From: Pyrus communis
Taxonomy: Eukaryota > Streptophyta > Magnoliopsida > Rosales > Rosaceae
Assembly (NCBI RefSeq): GCF_963583255.1
Contig: NC_084819.1
Span: forward strand, 9,690,001-9,754,000
Direction: 5' to 3'
DNA length: 64,000 nucleotides
Each line of letters opens with the position of its first letter. Within the stretch, counting starts at the first letter, position 1. Made by a program: the position numbers and the translations under genes. This document shows positions 42,270 through 53,590 of the stretch, piece after piece. Below the pieces are notes generated by a model. The model did no database searches. It had not been told where the DNA came from and saw only the letters and a list, made by a program, of their open reading frames with translations.

Positions 42270-43043
42270 TGTATACAACTTTTAAAATTTGTGATCAACG
42301 TCTGTCAATTTTTATTAATGTTTTTGGAAGAAGAATAATATTCTATTCATTGAAGAAAGAGCATTACAAATGTATATTCATGAAACTATCACGGATGATC
42401 CAATGATAGTGGATAAATTTCATACTCGTATTTCATATGGTACGTCGTGGGTTTGCTCTTGGCGTTATGTGAATCACAATATGAATGCTAGGGAAAAGCT
42501 GAAATGTCTCTGTAAATCTTTCTGACTCCTACAAAATTAAACTGTTATGGCAAAGCCACCATCTGGTTCATTTTGTTTTTAACAGAAAATTTAAACATGA
42601 ATATAAAGCATGACTAGTGACAAAGCGATTTGAACACCTCCACTAATTTTGAGTTGAATGGAAATAAATTTATCATCGCCAAACGTAACATAAACACATG
42701 TTTTTAGTGGTGTGGCAATCCCTACATGATTATCGAGCACATTTAATTCATTTTGTTCTGGTTATTCGTCATGCAACTGGTCCATTTCGTGTCAATTTTA
42801 TATCAATTTTGTGCTGATTTCATGCGATGATCAAACTTAAAATTCCTAACAAGAACACGACATACGTGTCAATTTCGCATCATTCCTATAGTTGTCACTG
42901 TACATAATCTTACCGTTAGATCTAAAACCCTTCCTCATAAGGACACGTGGAAGACCTAGCCAACGTTTGCATTAACTGACATGTCCTCTATCCATACTGA
43001 AACAGAAACTTCCTCCCATTCCAATCCAAGTTTCCTTCATAAA
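42270..43043 (+). promoter_or_regulatory. 5' flank and promoter of SAUR copy 3, detached from its gene
   Basis: Collinear with 1420-2135 upstream of SAUR1: GTGATCAACGTCTGTC, AGAAAGAGCATTACAAATG, CACTAATTTTGAGTTGAATGG, the G-box (42944-42949) and GACATGTC (42978-42985). It carries about 60 extra bases near 42560-42620. Similarity ends at TTTCC..CATAAA (43043), at the position of the TATA box in copy 1, and resumes at 59032. Confidence 0.8.
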
Positions 43044-43244
43044 GGAAGAAGATCTAGTCTGAATCTCTTCCATCAAAGGTCCAGGATCAAATAATTTAGA
43101 CCATTGAAATTTGATCAAATGGCTACAAATAGGGAGTCCCTCTAAAAGTTATAATAATTGTAGTCGTTGAATCAAATTTCAACAGCCCTAATTACTTGAT
43201 CCTGGGCCTTTGATGGGAAAGATCCAGACTGGATCCTCTTTACC
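43044..43244. mobile_element. MITE related to 4136-4339, at the edge of the Copia element
   Basis: Foldback of about 200 bp: left GGAAGAAGATCTAGTCTG, right CAGACTGGATCCTCTTTACC, with inner pairing through ATCAAAGG.CCAGGATCAA and TTGATC. No matching 9 bp flanks, and its right end runs into the shortened 5' LTR of the Copia element, so a deletion across the junction is likely. Confidence 0.7.
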
Positions 43245-43478
43245 TAATTGTATCTTGTTGTATCTTCTAATGATCTTTTCATATCTTTCCATACTTGTAG
43301 GGTGGCTACTAGCTTTCTTTTTTCCTTATTTTCTGCTCCTTGTTTTATGGAGCTGTCGTGTAAGTGTCAACCAAGGGTGATCAGTGTGTTGATCACGCCT
43401 TCTCCTATATAGCTTGTCTCCTTGGGTTGTTGTTTTCTTATGAATCATAATACAAAAACAGTCACTTAAAAGTTAACA
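43245..43478 (+). repeat. 5' LTR of the SAUR3 Copia element (5' end missing)
   Basis: Aligns with the 3' LTR from TAATTGTATCTTG to AGTTAACA. About 55 bases at the start (TGAAAGTCAAGTGTGG..., 58759 on) are absent here. Confidence 0.85.
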
Positions 43479-43490
43479 TGGTATCAGAGC
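43479..43490 (+). other. Copia primer binding site (initiator Met tRNA type)
   Basis: TGGTATCAGAGC directly abuts the LTR end. This is the standard plant Copia site complementary to initiator methionine tRNA. Confidence 0.9.
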
Positions 43491-43546
43491 AGGAAAAATA
43501 ACCTGTCTCTGTGATACTTATTGCTCTATTCTTCAACCATTCAAAA

Positions 43547-44178
43547 ATGGCTGATGAAAATCCTAACTCGGAGTCGGAGGCTAAAAGTTCACTTGGAGCC
43601 TCTCATTAAAAGCAATCAAAGATTGATGTAAATCCAAATCAAAGGTTAAGTTATGTGCTCTTAAATGAGTTCAACTACTTACCATGGTCAAAGACAGTTT
43701 CACTTGCCCTAGGAGGGAGATCAAAGATAGGGTTCATAAATTGAAGTGTTGAACCTCCTCATGTTTCCTATCCCACGCATGAATATTGGCTCAGCAAATA
43801 TTAGCTGGTCATGTCTTGGCTTCTCAACTTTATGGAGCGAAAGCTATCTGAAATATTAAGCTATCCTGAGTCATCCTTCCAGCTATGGAAATCCGTACAA
43901 GAGATGTATGGAAATCAGAATAATGCAGCCCATATGTTCCAGCTAAAAAGGGATATCACAAGCATGCAACAAGAAGGGAAACCATTTGTTGAGCTCCTTA
44001 GAAGTCTGAAGAGTATGTGGAACGAGTTGGAGGTATACCGTCCGCACACAACTGATGCAACCATACTTCTCAAAAAAGCTGAAGAAGACAAAAATTTTCA
44101 GCCCTTATCTAGTTTGGGGTCAGAATATGAGGACCTTTGTAGCCATATCCTCATGAATCCAGAATTTCCCACATTTAC
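43547..44178 (+). pseudogene. Copia Gag, first part
   Basis: Starts MADENPNSESE at 43547 and hits a stop after about 20 codons. Further blocks (RLSYVLLNEFNYLPWSKTVSLAL; WKSVQEMYGNQNNAAHMFQLKRDI; FVELLRSLKSMWNELEVYRP) show a UBN2-like Copia Gag. It is cut at 44178, within the target duplication TTTAC, and its continuation is at 53586. Confidence 0.8.
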
Positions 44179-46431
44179 TGATAGGAGCATATTCATGCGA
44201 CTTAATTAGCTTGTTCTCGTGCGTTTATGTTGTGTTTACTTAGTTATTTTAGTGTTTAAGGCCACTTTTGTGTATTTTCAGATTATAAGGCCAAAGTGTG
44301 CAAGAAGATGCAAATTGGAGTCTTTTGGAGCGAAAGAGGAATGAATGAGTTGAAGACTTGAAGAAACGACGAATTCCTACTCTAATGATGAATTCTTACC
44401 AAAACGAGGAATCCTACTCAAACAAGGTTTCCTACTTGAAGTAGGAAAGTTAACCCTAAGTTTCCCGTTTTGGTAACCTTTCCTAAACTTAAACATCCGT
44501 ATTTTCTAGCCACTTTGATGACCTTGTAGGCACTTTAGGACACAAAACCAAGGCCCTAGCCGCACCCTTTAATTATTCCCTTTTAATTTCTGATTTTATT
44601 TCCTAAATTCTAGCAGCCTTTAGGTGAATTTTAGTTAATAAAAATAAAAGAGGGTTTGAATTTCTAAGCCCTAGGGTTTCCACCATTTAGCCGCACCTTA
44701 GGGACCTTTTATTATTTTTCTTGTCATATTTTTCAGCAAAACAAAATATAATAAAACAAATCAGCCACTAATCATACATTTTGGCCGTGCCTTCAAGAAT
44801 CATTGAGCCATTCCATAATCAGGCTGCCGTGGCCTCCCATTGACCATTTTGAACCTAATAAGCCAAAAAGAAAACCTAGCCGCAAATCCCATTACTTTTT
44901 CCCTTGTGCCGCAGCCACCATAACCATATACTCCCATTATTCAACCTAATTCCATTGGAGCCGCACTTTGTCTTGCCCTTATTTTCCAGCCCCCTTCACA
45001 CATATTTTCACGCAGCCACCACCATTCCAATATATTATTTTACCCTAATTTCATTCAACCACCATTCTAAAAACCCGTGCATGATACACCCCATCCATCC
45101 ACAATCTGTGCACTCCCATTCCCCTCTGATTGATCCATACACTTTCCACCACCATAACCTAATTCAAAAACAGCCGCAACCACCATCTACATTTTTCTTC
45201 CATTTTCCTTCCATAATCCGTGCATATCCCTTCCATCCTAGCCAATTTCCAGCCTTCCCCCATCACTGCCGCAGCCATTCCACCACTCTCCACCACCTTA
45301 CACACCTTCCTACACCACCACACAACCTTGCCGCACCATTAAACCACCATTAAACTATCCCTAAACCAGAAACACATCCAAAAACCACCCACAACCAATC
45401 TGCCGCAGCAAGGAGAAGAGGAAAGAGGAGCTTCGACGCGCACCAATTCACGTGGATTCGTTGGGCGTTCTAGGTGTAATCAATCCCTTGTGCTTTATGT
45501 TAAATTCATTTGTAATTCTCTTTTTGTGGACATGAGAGGCTAAATCCCCCTAGTTAGCTAGGGGGTGATTCGAAACCATGATTATATATGTGAAATAAGT
45601 TGATTACTTCCAGTTATTGTTGCATAAGTTTTGAATACAATTTGCTTAACCGTTTGATTTAGAACTTATTCTTGTATGTTGATTGAGAGTGCACGCTTAA
45701 TTTGCATGCTTGAATTTGATGCTAGGATATAAGTTTGTTTCACCTAATCGTTATGAATTTATATTCACAAGTAGTGAAGGTTGCTAGTCACGATCATGTT
45801 AAGTAGATTCCTGGCAAGCGTATCATGCTTTTCATAGTTACAAATGCCTTGTCGATGCTTATGATTTCCAAAGAACGTAATGATTCTAACTTATATCTTT
45901 ATCATGCTGTTCATATAGAGAATTTGTTAGGAATAATTTGTTTGCGATGCATATTCATCCAATTCAATGATTCTAGGGAAATCTGAAGGTTAATTTAAGC
46001 GGACCTAATTAACTTGGAGTGTCGAGGTTCATAACTTATTGGAGTGATAATTGGAAATTGATTTACGTTGCATATATTTCATGTGTGGAGAAGAACCCCT
46101 TAGCTATCCCATCATCCATTGATTCATAACAATTTTGTCTTAAAATCTGTTTTCTTTACAATCTGCCCATTTAGTTTAAATTCGTCCAACCACAATCCCC
46201 CCATATTTTGTTGAGTCATAGTCATTCGTATTTGTTTTATTTTGTGTTTTTAAGCATTTGGAGTCATAACACTTTCAAATTCGTCCCAATTAAGTTTTAG
46301 TTCTGTTTGAGTCAATTCAAATTAGATTAGCACCCCTAGTTAATCCCCGGTTAGAACGATCCCTACTTACTTTATTACTACAATTGTCACAAATAGGGTT
46401 TAATTTGTGTGTCAACATAATTTTCACATCA
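44179..46431 (+). repeat. 5' LTR of the gag-only element
   Basis: Contains a Pro/Ser/His-coding-looking CCACCA-rich stretch (44904-45353) that is not considered a gene, since the 3' LTR carries the same frame with an indel. The 10 bp that the 3' LTR lacks is at about 45287-45297 (ACTCTCCACC). Confidence 0.95.
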
Positions 46432-46437
46432 AATTTT

Positions 46438-46456
46438 TGGCGCCGTTGCCGGGGAT
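46438..46456 (+). other. tRNA-Asp primer binding site
   Basis: TGGCGCCGTTGCCGGGGAT is complementary to the 3' end of plant tRNA-Asp(GTC) including CCA, as in Athila elements. It lies six bases after the LTR end. Confidence 0.85.
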
Positions 46457-46646
46457 TAGCAAAGTTGCTAATCCCTTGTCTTGAGTCTTGTTTAAATTGT
46501 TAGTTTCTGTTTTGTTTTAATTTTTTTTTGCACCGTGTGTGTGTGTTTTGTTTTTGTGCCGTGTGTGGCACCTTATTTCCTTACTTGTGCCGAGTCTATT
46601 AGGTTGATTGCTAACCTTGTTTGCTCTTGTGTGCAGGTACTAGTTT

Positions 46647-49442
46647 ATGACCCGTGGCTCACAACCTGTTCGTGAGCATATCTCCGACTTTGACGGTGAT
46701 TTCGAGAGAACTTTGAGAAGGAAAAAGAAATCGCAACCGTCTAATCCTCATAGTCCCGAACCTGAATTAGAAGAGCAAGAAGTTGAAGTTGAGGTTGAAG
46801 AGGAGGCCACGGATTGGGTTGAAGAGGAAGTACCAACCATGGCAGTGGACAATCGAACCATCAAGGAGCTTTCTGCCTCGGGTTTGGCCAATGCAGCACC
46901 TCTTTGCATCCAATACCCTAGGGCAGCCCCTGAGAAGACCGATGAATTTGAGTTGAAGTCCAGCTTGCTCCACCATATTCCGAAATACCATGGGTTGGCC
47001 ATGGAAGATCCGAACAAGCATCTAAAGGAATTCGAGGTGGTGTGCTCAAGTATGACACCGGTGAACGTGGACAGCAACATATTGAAGATGAAGGCTTTTC
47101 CTTTTTCTTTGGTGGAGAAGGCCAAAGATTGGTTGTATGAGTTGGCTCCCGGAACTGTCATATCATGGGAGAGTATGAAGCGAGCCTTCTTAGAGAAGTT
47201 CTTTCCGACATCACGAGTCATTCTTCTTCGCAAGAAGATTAGTGGAATTCAGCAAAGCCAAGGTGAATCTTTTCCTACGTATTACGAACGTTTTAAATCT
47301 CTTGTTGCTTCATGTCCACAGCACCAGATGAAGGAGGAGCTACTTCTTCAATATTTTTACGAAGGCCTTTTACCACTTGAACGGCAAATGTTGGATGCAT
47401 CCGCGGGAGGAGCTCTAGTGGACAAGACGCCTAGGGATGCCAAAACTCTCATTGCCAATCGAGCACTCAATGCACAACAATATGAAGGTGTTGGGCAGAG
47501 AGACACCCCACAGCCACAACATGTAAATGAGGTAAGTTCTATTTCTGAGTTACAATCCCAAATGGCTAACCTTACGTCTATGTTATCGCAGTTTGTTGAA
47601 GGCCCTAAGACGCAAGGAACTACAATCTGTGGTGTATGTTCCATTCAAGGACACCAATCTGATCAATGCCCTCAATTAATTGAGAACGGAGGGTGGGAAT
47701 CTGCCAATGCCGTGGGCTATGGGAATCAGAACCAACCAAGAGGTGATCCTTTCTCCAACACATACAATCAGGGATGGCGTGACCACCCCAATTTCAGATG
47801 GAGAGATGCACCACAATATGCCCAACAAAGTGGATTCCGACAACCCCCGGGTTTCTTTCCAAGGCCAATGGCACCACAACCACCTCCTCAAGCACAATCA
47901 TCCCAAACCAACTCAGGTACGTCTATGAATGACGATAAAACATATCAGTTACTAACCACAATGGCGCAGGGAATGCAGAACCAAGCAAAGGAGGTTAATG
48001 AGCTAAAGAAGCAAATGGGCCAAATGGCCGAATTTTTGGGACAATTCCGTGAAAATGGTAAGTTACCAAGTACTACGGTGGTCAATCCCAAGGGTGGTTT
48101 CGAAACGGCCAACGCAATCACCTTGAGAAGTGGAAAAGAAGTTGGCATTACATCCAAACCATCACCATCAAGCCCCGAAGAGGATGAAAAACGGAGAATT
48201 GAAGAAGAGGAGGCAAGCAAGCCCACGGCAAGGGTACAAACACCCTTGCCGCAACTACCGAGGGACATTAATGCACCCACCTCATCCCATTCGGCCACCA
48301 AAGGTAAGTTGGGTTCAAAATTGATTAATTCTAACTTTGTTCCACCCGATGTTCCTTTTCCTAGCAGATTTATGCAAACAAAGAAGGAGGAGCAGGAAAA
48401 AGACATTCTGGAGACGTTTCGGAAAGTCCAAGTAAACATTCCTTTACTTGATGCCATTAAGCAAGTCCCGAGGTATGCAAAGTTTTTAAAAGAGTTATGC
48501 ACAACTAGGAAAAGAATTGCAAACAAAGAAGTTGTGAAAGTAAGTGAAAATGTATCAGCGGTTTTGCAACGAAAGTTGCCTCCAAAATGTAAGGATCCAG
48601 GGAGCTTTACTATCCCATGCACAATTGGAAACACGAGATTTAAACAATGCATGTTAGATTTAGGTGCTTCTATTAATGTCATGCCATATTCCATTTATGC
48701 ATCTATGAACCTTGGTGAGTTAAAACAAGATGGTGTTATAATTCAGTTGGCCGATCGTTCTAATGTTTATCCCAAGGGAGTCCTTGAGGATGTTTTAGTG
48801 CAGGTCAATCATCTCATCTTTCCTGCAGATTTTTATGTCTTAGAAATGGAGGATTCGAGCGATGCTCCATCATTGCCACTCTTGCTAGGCCGTCCGTTCA
48901 TGAAAACAGCTCAAACAAAGATCGATGTGGCCAAGGGAGCACTAACAATGGAGTTTGGGGGTGAAATAATTAAATTCAATGTTTATGACTCTAGTAGGAA
49001 TCCTAACGATAGTCATTCTTGTTTTGTTGTAGATGTGCATAAGGACAAGGGGCCGAAAGGATCCACACTTACTATGAAGGATGTATCAAGCACCACCAGT
49101 GGAGAAGAACTTGGAGTGATTGCCCTACAACCACCCAATATGGCCGAAACTTCAAATGGGGACATTGTTGATAGGGCTGCCGATTTTGAGCCTTCACTAC
49201 AATATGTTTGTAAGTTGCCAAGCCCAATTCCAATACCCATTTCAACTAATAGGTTGTTACCTTCTTCGGTGCAGATACCCAATCAATTTCAAGGTGGTGG
49301 GAGCATGTACATGGACTTTCAGAACCGAAACACCACCATCAGGGAGGATCATTATCCCCGGCCATTCAGTGAGCCATACTACGAGAAATTCCAAGAAGTA
49401 TACCATGAAGGACATACCCCCCCATTCCGTGAGCCAGAGTGA
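46647..49442 (+). CDS. Gag-protease polyprotein of the gag-only element (931 aa)
   Basis: Unbroken 931-codon frame. An acidic N-terminus (residues 30-70) is followed by a retrotransposon Gag capsid domain (about residues 90-260, with W174 in WESMKRAFLEKFF and the ESFPTYYERFKSLV block). Next come one CCHC zinc knuckle at C328 (CGVCSIQGHQSDQC), a Gln/Pro-rich linker, and a retropepsin-like region around D671 (MLDLGASINVMPYSIY) ending with LLLGRPFMKTA (about residues 748-758). DLGAS replaces the usual D-S/T-G motif, a variant I know from Athila-type proteins. It ends in a Pro/Asn-rich tail with no reverse transcriptase. Gag forms the particle that packages RNA; the protease processes it. Other frames in this span are shadows. 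Confidence 0.9.
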   Translation: MTRGSQPVREHISDFDGDFERTLRRKKKSQPSNPHSPEPELEEQEVEVEVEEEATDWVEEEVPTMAVDNRTIKELSASGLANAAPLCIQYPRAAPEKTDEFELKSSLLHHIPKYHGLAMEDPNKHLKEFEVVCSSMTPVNVDSNILKMKAFPFSLVEKAKDWLYELAPGTVISWESMKRAFLEKFFPTSRVILLRKKISGIQQSQGESFPTYYERFKSLVASCPQHQMKEELLLQYFYEGLLPLERQMLDASAGGALVDKTPRDAKTLIANRALNAQQYEGVGQRDTPQPQHVNEVSSISELQSQMANLTSMLSQFVEGPKTQGTTICGVCSIQGHQSDQCPQLIENGGWESANAVGYGNQNQPRGDPFSNTYNQGWRDHPNFRWRDAPQYAQQSGFRQPPGFFPRPMAPQPPPQAQSSQTNSGTSMNDDKTYQLLTTMAQGMQNQAKEVNELKKQMGQMAEFLGQFRENGKLPSTTVVNPKGGFETANAITLRSGKEVGITSKPSPSSPEEDEKRRIEEEEASKPTARVQTPLPQLPRDINAPTSSHSATKGKLGSKLINSNFVPPDVPFPSRFMQTKKEEQEKDILETFRKVQVNIPLLDAIKQVPRYAKFLKELCTTRKRIANKEVVKVSENVSAVLQRKLPPKCKDPGSFTIPCTIGNTRFKQCMLDLGASINVMPYSIYASMNLGELKQDGVIIQLADRSNVYPKGVLEDVLVQVNHLIFPADFYVLEMEDSSDAPSLPLLLGRPFMKTAQTKIDVAKGALTMEFGGEIIKFNVYDSSRNPNDSHSCFVVDVHKDKGPKGSTLTMKDVSSTTSGEELGVIALQPPNMAETSNGDIVDRAADFEPSLQYVCKLPSPIPIPISTNRLLPSSVQIPNQFQGGGSMYMDFQNRNTTIREDHYPRPFSEPYYEKFQEVYHEGHTPPFREPE

Positions 49443-51342
49443 AGTTTAAAAGAAGGTCTCGTCCGGCTGCAAGACGTAAAAGAAAGCGCTACTTGGGAGG
49501 CAACCCATGCACTCAACAAAGGAAGAACTTGGGAATCGCTCCACACTCAGATTTGCGTCCCTAAACCCTTTTCCTTTGTTGCTTACTTTTTGTTATGTGT
49601 AATGTGTTCAATTGTGTCTAAAACATTGAGGACAATGTTTAGTTGAAGTGTGGGGGGGGTAACATTCTGTTTTGAGATATTTTTGCATGAAATTCGTAGG
49701 GTATTACCACCTAACATGTCTAAACTTGTTTCCCACTGTTTTTAAGTGTTTTTAAGCTATTTTAGAGTGTTTTAGAGTATGTTGACTTAAAAATCCGAAA
49801 ATCCCATAAAAATTTGAATAATTGTTTTGAAAAACCCAAAAAGAGTTGTTTTTGTGTGTTTGGTTGTGTCGTAGGTCACCTTCCAACGCAATGATGAGGA
49901 TTTGGTTTTTAATTGCATGATGGTTAAAGAAAGTTACAAACATGGATGGACGTTTGATATACTCTTTGGTTTATGCTTGGTTGTAGTTATAGTTTACGAA
50001 TTCACATGTAATCACAAATGATAAAAATCAGTTTTTGTAACATGCTTGAAGGAATGAACTCAAACTAACGCTACATCCCTGTGAGACTTGAGCCTAAACG
50101 TTATTTGGAGAGTTAAAATCTGTGCATTAATGTTTTCTAAAGTCGTTGCATGATCTCATTATTCTTTGCTTGGTTACTACTTAGAAGGCGTTTCATCACT
50201 TAGTTCCAAATGCTAGAACTCATGCCCATTTCATTCAAAGCATGTCATTGATTTGCATAACACATATTCAAGATGAAGTTGTGTAGTGACCACCATCAAA
50301 GCCAAATAGCCATGTGCCCTTCACTCATTTTATGTTTAAGTTTAACCCCATTGAGCCGTGTTAGCCCATGTTCTTTGTTAACCCACATTATCCTCACCCA
50401 GCCTAGAATAGGACCATCTTTACCCTTGTTCTTGAAGCATAGTAAGCAATAAATTCCTTTTGATTAATGTGTTGCAGAAAATAAGTGTGGGGGAAAGAGT
50501 ATTTATGTGAGTTGATGTGCCATAGGCACGGCTAGAAAAAAAAAAGAAAAAAAAAAGAAAGAAAAAAAAAAAGAGTTGAAAATAGTTGAAAAGTATTGGT
50601 TATTGAAGTAAGGGCCCAAAACAATGAATTAGGCCCTAAGAGTTGTTTGAATCTCCCCGATGTGTCTAAGAGTTAAATTCTGCATTCTAAGTGAATTCTA
50701 AGTCTTAATTTCATACTTTGCTTGCTATTGCTTAAAGAACTTTTGTTTATCCCTATCTTTCCTTGTGAGCCAATACCCCAAGCCCCGTTACAACCCTTGA
50801 CTTTTATCTTGAGTGTTGTGCATTTCAATTGTGGAGTTTGAATTTGGTATGAGCATATGGTGTCACTGGTTCTTGCATCTAAGTAGTAGCATTCCATTCA
50901 TGAGATCATATCTACACATATTTAATTGCTCCAGAAATTGCGTTCTTTGTTATAACGTATGTGAGTACTAGTTTTTCATGTTTACATCAATCTTCTCACA
51001 TATAACTAGTGTAGGGTGTGTAGTCAGAAAATCTGAGTGAAAATTGAGTGCATAACTAGTGAGGAATTGAGGGAATTCTCTAAGGCATGTTACTACATTC
51101 AAAATGTGTTTTAAGTGATTAAGTGCGAACTAGTGAATGGTGACTATGATTAAGTATGAGCTTGAGGGGAAAGAAGACTAAAAGCTATGTGAGTAATGAT
51201 CTTTGAAATGTCATGTTTCATTGGAAATCCCTGAGGCAACGTTGGAAGGTTTAGGTTATGTTTTGTTTGTTTTGTTTCGTCTTGTTTTCTTTAGTTGTTT
51301 TGTTTTGCTCGAGGACTAGCAAAAGTTAAGTGTGGGGGAGTT
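49443..51342 (+). other. Non-coding tail of the gag-only element
   Basis: No open frame of note. It contains a TACTTGGGAGGCAACCCATG block (49491-49510) that I associate with the region downstream of pol in Athila elements, and three polypurine-like AAGTGTGGGGG motifs (49646, 50483, 51328). An A-rich stretch lies at 50538-50575. The last motif abuts the 3' LTR and is the likely functional tract. Confidence 0.7.
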
Positions 51343-53585
51343 TGATAGGAGCATATTCATGCGACTTAATTAGCTTGTTCTCGTGCGTTTATGTTGTGTT
51401 TACTTAGTTATTTTAGTGTTTAAGGCCACTTTTGTGTATTTTCAGATTATAAGGCCAAAGTGTGCAAGAAGATGCAAATTGGAGTCTTTTGGAGCGAAAG
51501 AGGAATGAATGAGTTGAAGACTTGAAGAAACGACGAATTCCTACTCTAATGATGAATTCTTACCAAAACGAGGAATCCTACTCAAACAAGGTTTCCTACT
51601 TGAAGTAGGAAAGTTAACCCTAAGTTTCCCGTTTTGGTAACCTTTCCTAAACTTAAACATCCGTATTTTCTAGCCACTTTGATGACCTTGTAGGCACTTT
51701 AGGACACAAAACCAAGGCCCTAGCCGCACCCTTTAATTATTCCCTTTTAATTTCTGATTTTATTTCCTAAATTCTAGCAGCCTTTAGGTGAATTTTAGTT
51801 AATAAAAATAAAAGAGGGTTTGAATTTCTAAGCCCTAGGGTTTCCACCATTTAGCCGCACCTTAGGGACCTTTTATTATTTTTCTTGTCATATTTTTCAG
51901 CAAAACAAAATATAATAAAACAAATCAGCCACTAATCATACATTTTGGCCGTGCCTTCAAGAATCATTGAGCCATTCCATAATCAGGCTGCCGTGGCCTC
52001 CCATTGACCATTTTGAACCTAATAAGCCAAAAAGAAAACCTAGCCGCAAATCCCATTACTTTTTCCCTTGTGCCGCAGCCACCATAACCATATACTCCCA
52101 TTATTCAACCTAATTCCATTGGAGCCGCACTATGTCTTGCCCTTATTTTCCAGCCCCCTTCACACATATTTTCACGCAACCACCACCATTCCAATATATT
52201 ATTTTACCCTAATTTCATTCAGCCACCATTCTAAAAACCCGTGCATGATACACCCCATCCATCCACAATCTGTGCACTCCCATTCCCCTCTGATTGATCC
52301 ATACACTTTCCACCACCATAACCTAATTCAAAAACAGCCGCAACCACCACCTACATTTTTCTTCCATTTTCCTTCCATAATCCGTGCATATCCCTTCCAT
52401 CCTAGCCAATTTCCAGCCTTCCCCCATCACTGCCGCAGCCATTCCACCACCTTACACACCTTCCTACACCACCACACAACCTTGCCGCACCATTAAACCA
52501 CCATTAAACTATCCCTAAACCAGAAACACATCCAAAAACCACCCACAACCAATCTGCCGCAGCAAGGAGAAGAGGAAAGAGGAGCTTCGACGCGCACCAA
52601 TTCACGTGGATTCGTTGGGCGTTCTAGGTGTAATCAATCCCTTGTGCTTTATGTTAAATTCATTTGTAATTCTTTTTTTGTGGACATGAGAGGCTAAATC
52701 CCCCTAGTTAGCTAGGGGGTGATTCGAAACCATGATTATATATGTGAAATAAGTTGATTACTTCCAGTTATTGTTGCATAAGTTTTGAATACAATTTGCT
52801 TAACCGTTTGATTTAGAACTTATTCTTGTATGTTGATTGAGAGTGCACGCTTAATTTGCATGCTTGAATTTGATGCTAGGATATAAGTTTGTTTCACCTA
52901 ATCGTTATGAATTTATATTCACAAGTAGTGAAGGTTGCTAGTCACGATCATGTTAAGTAGATTCCTGGCAAGCGTATCATGCTTTTCATAGTTACAAATG
53001 CCTTGTCGATGCTTATGATTTCCAAAGAACGTAATGATTCTAACTTATATCTTTATCATGCTGTTCATATAGAGAATTTGTTAGGAATAATTTGTTTGCG
53101 ATGCATATTCATCCAATTCAATGATTCTAGGGAAATCTGAAGGTTAATTTAAGCGGACCTAATTAACTTGGAGTGTCGAGGTTCATAACTTATTGGAGTG
53201 ATAATTGGAAATTGATTTACGTTGCATATATTTCATGTGTGGAGAAGAACCCCTTAGCTATCCCATCATCCATTGATTCATAACAATTTTGTCTTAAAAT
53301 CTGTTTTCTTTACAATCTGCCCATTTAGTTTAAATTCGTCCAACCACAATCCCCCCATATTTTGTTGAGTCATAGTCATTCGTATTTGTTTTATTTTGTG
53401 TTTTTAAGCATTTGGAGTCATAACACTTTCAAATTCGTCCCAATTAAGTTTTAGTTCTGTTTGAGTCAATTCAAATTAGATTAGCACCCCTAGTTAATCC
53501 CCGGTTAGAACGATCCCTACTTACTTTATTACTACAATTGTCACAAATAGGGTTTAATTTGTGTGTCAACATAATTTTCACATCA
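51343..53585 (+). repeat. 3' LTR of the gag-only element
   Basis: 2243 bp, nearly identical to the 5' LTR and ending TTTTCACATCA before the target duplication TTTAC. Confidence 0.95.
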
Positions 53586-53590
53586 TTTAC

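Larger units (their letters stand above)
44179..53585 (+). mobile_element. Gag-only (TR-GAG-like, Athila-related) LTR element, 9.4 kb, young
   Basis: LTRs of 2253 and 2243 bp with TGATAGGAG...TTTTCACATCA ends and the perfect 5 bp target duplication TTTAC (44174-44178 and 53586-53590). It has a tRNA-Asp primer site, a single 931-codon Gag-protease frame and a 1.9 kb non-coding tail ending in a polypurine tract. No reverse transcriptase, RNase H or integrase is present. By eye the LTRs differ by about five substitutions and one 10 bp indel, so insertion is recent. The layout matches the class described as TR-GAG elements: non-autonomous, dependent on another element's polymerase and integrase. 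Confidence 0.92.

Noticed and set aside
44904..45353. A 149-codon His/Pro/Ser-rich frame in the gag-only LTR
   Set aside because: Its counterpart in the 3' LTR (52068-52496) is shifted by a 10 bp indel; composition follows the CCACCA-rich DNA.
47945..48694. A 249-codon minus-strand frame
   Set aside because: It lies fully inside the Gag-protease coding sequence and is a shadow; no antisense domain.
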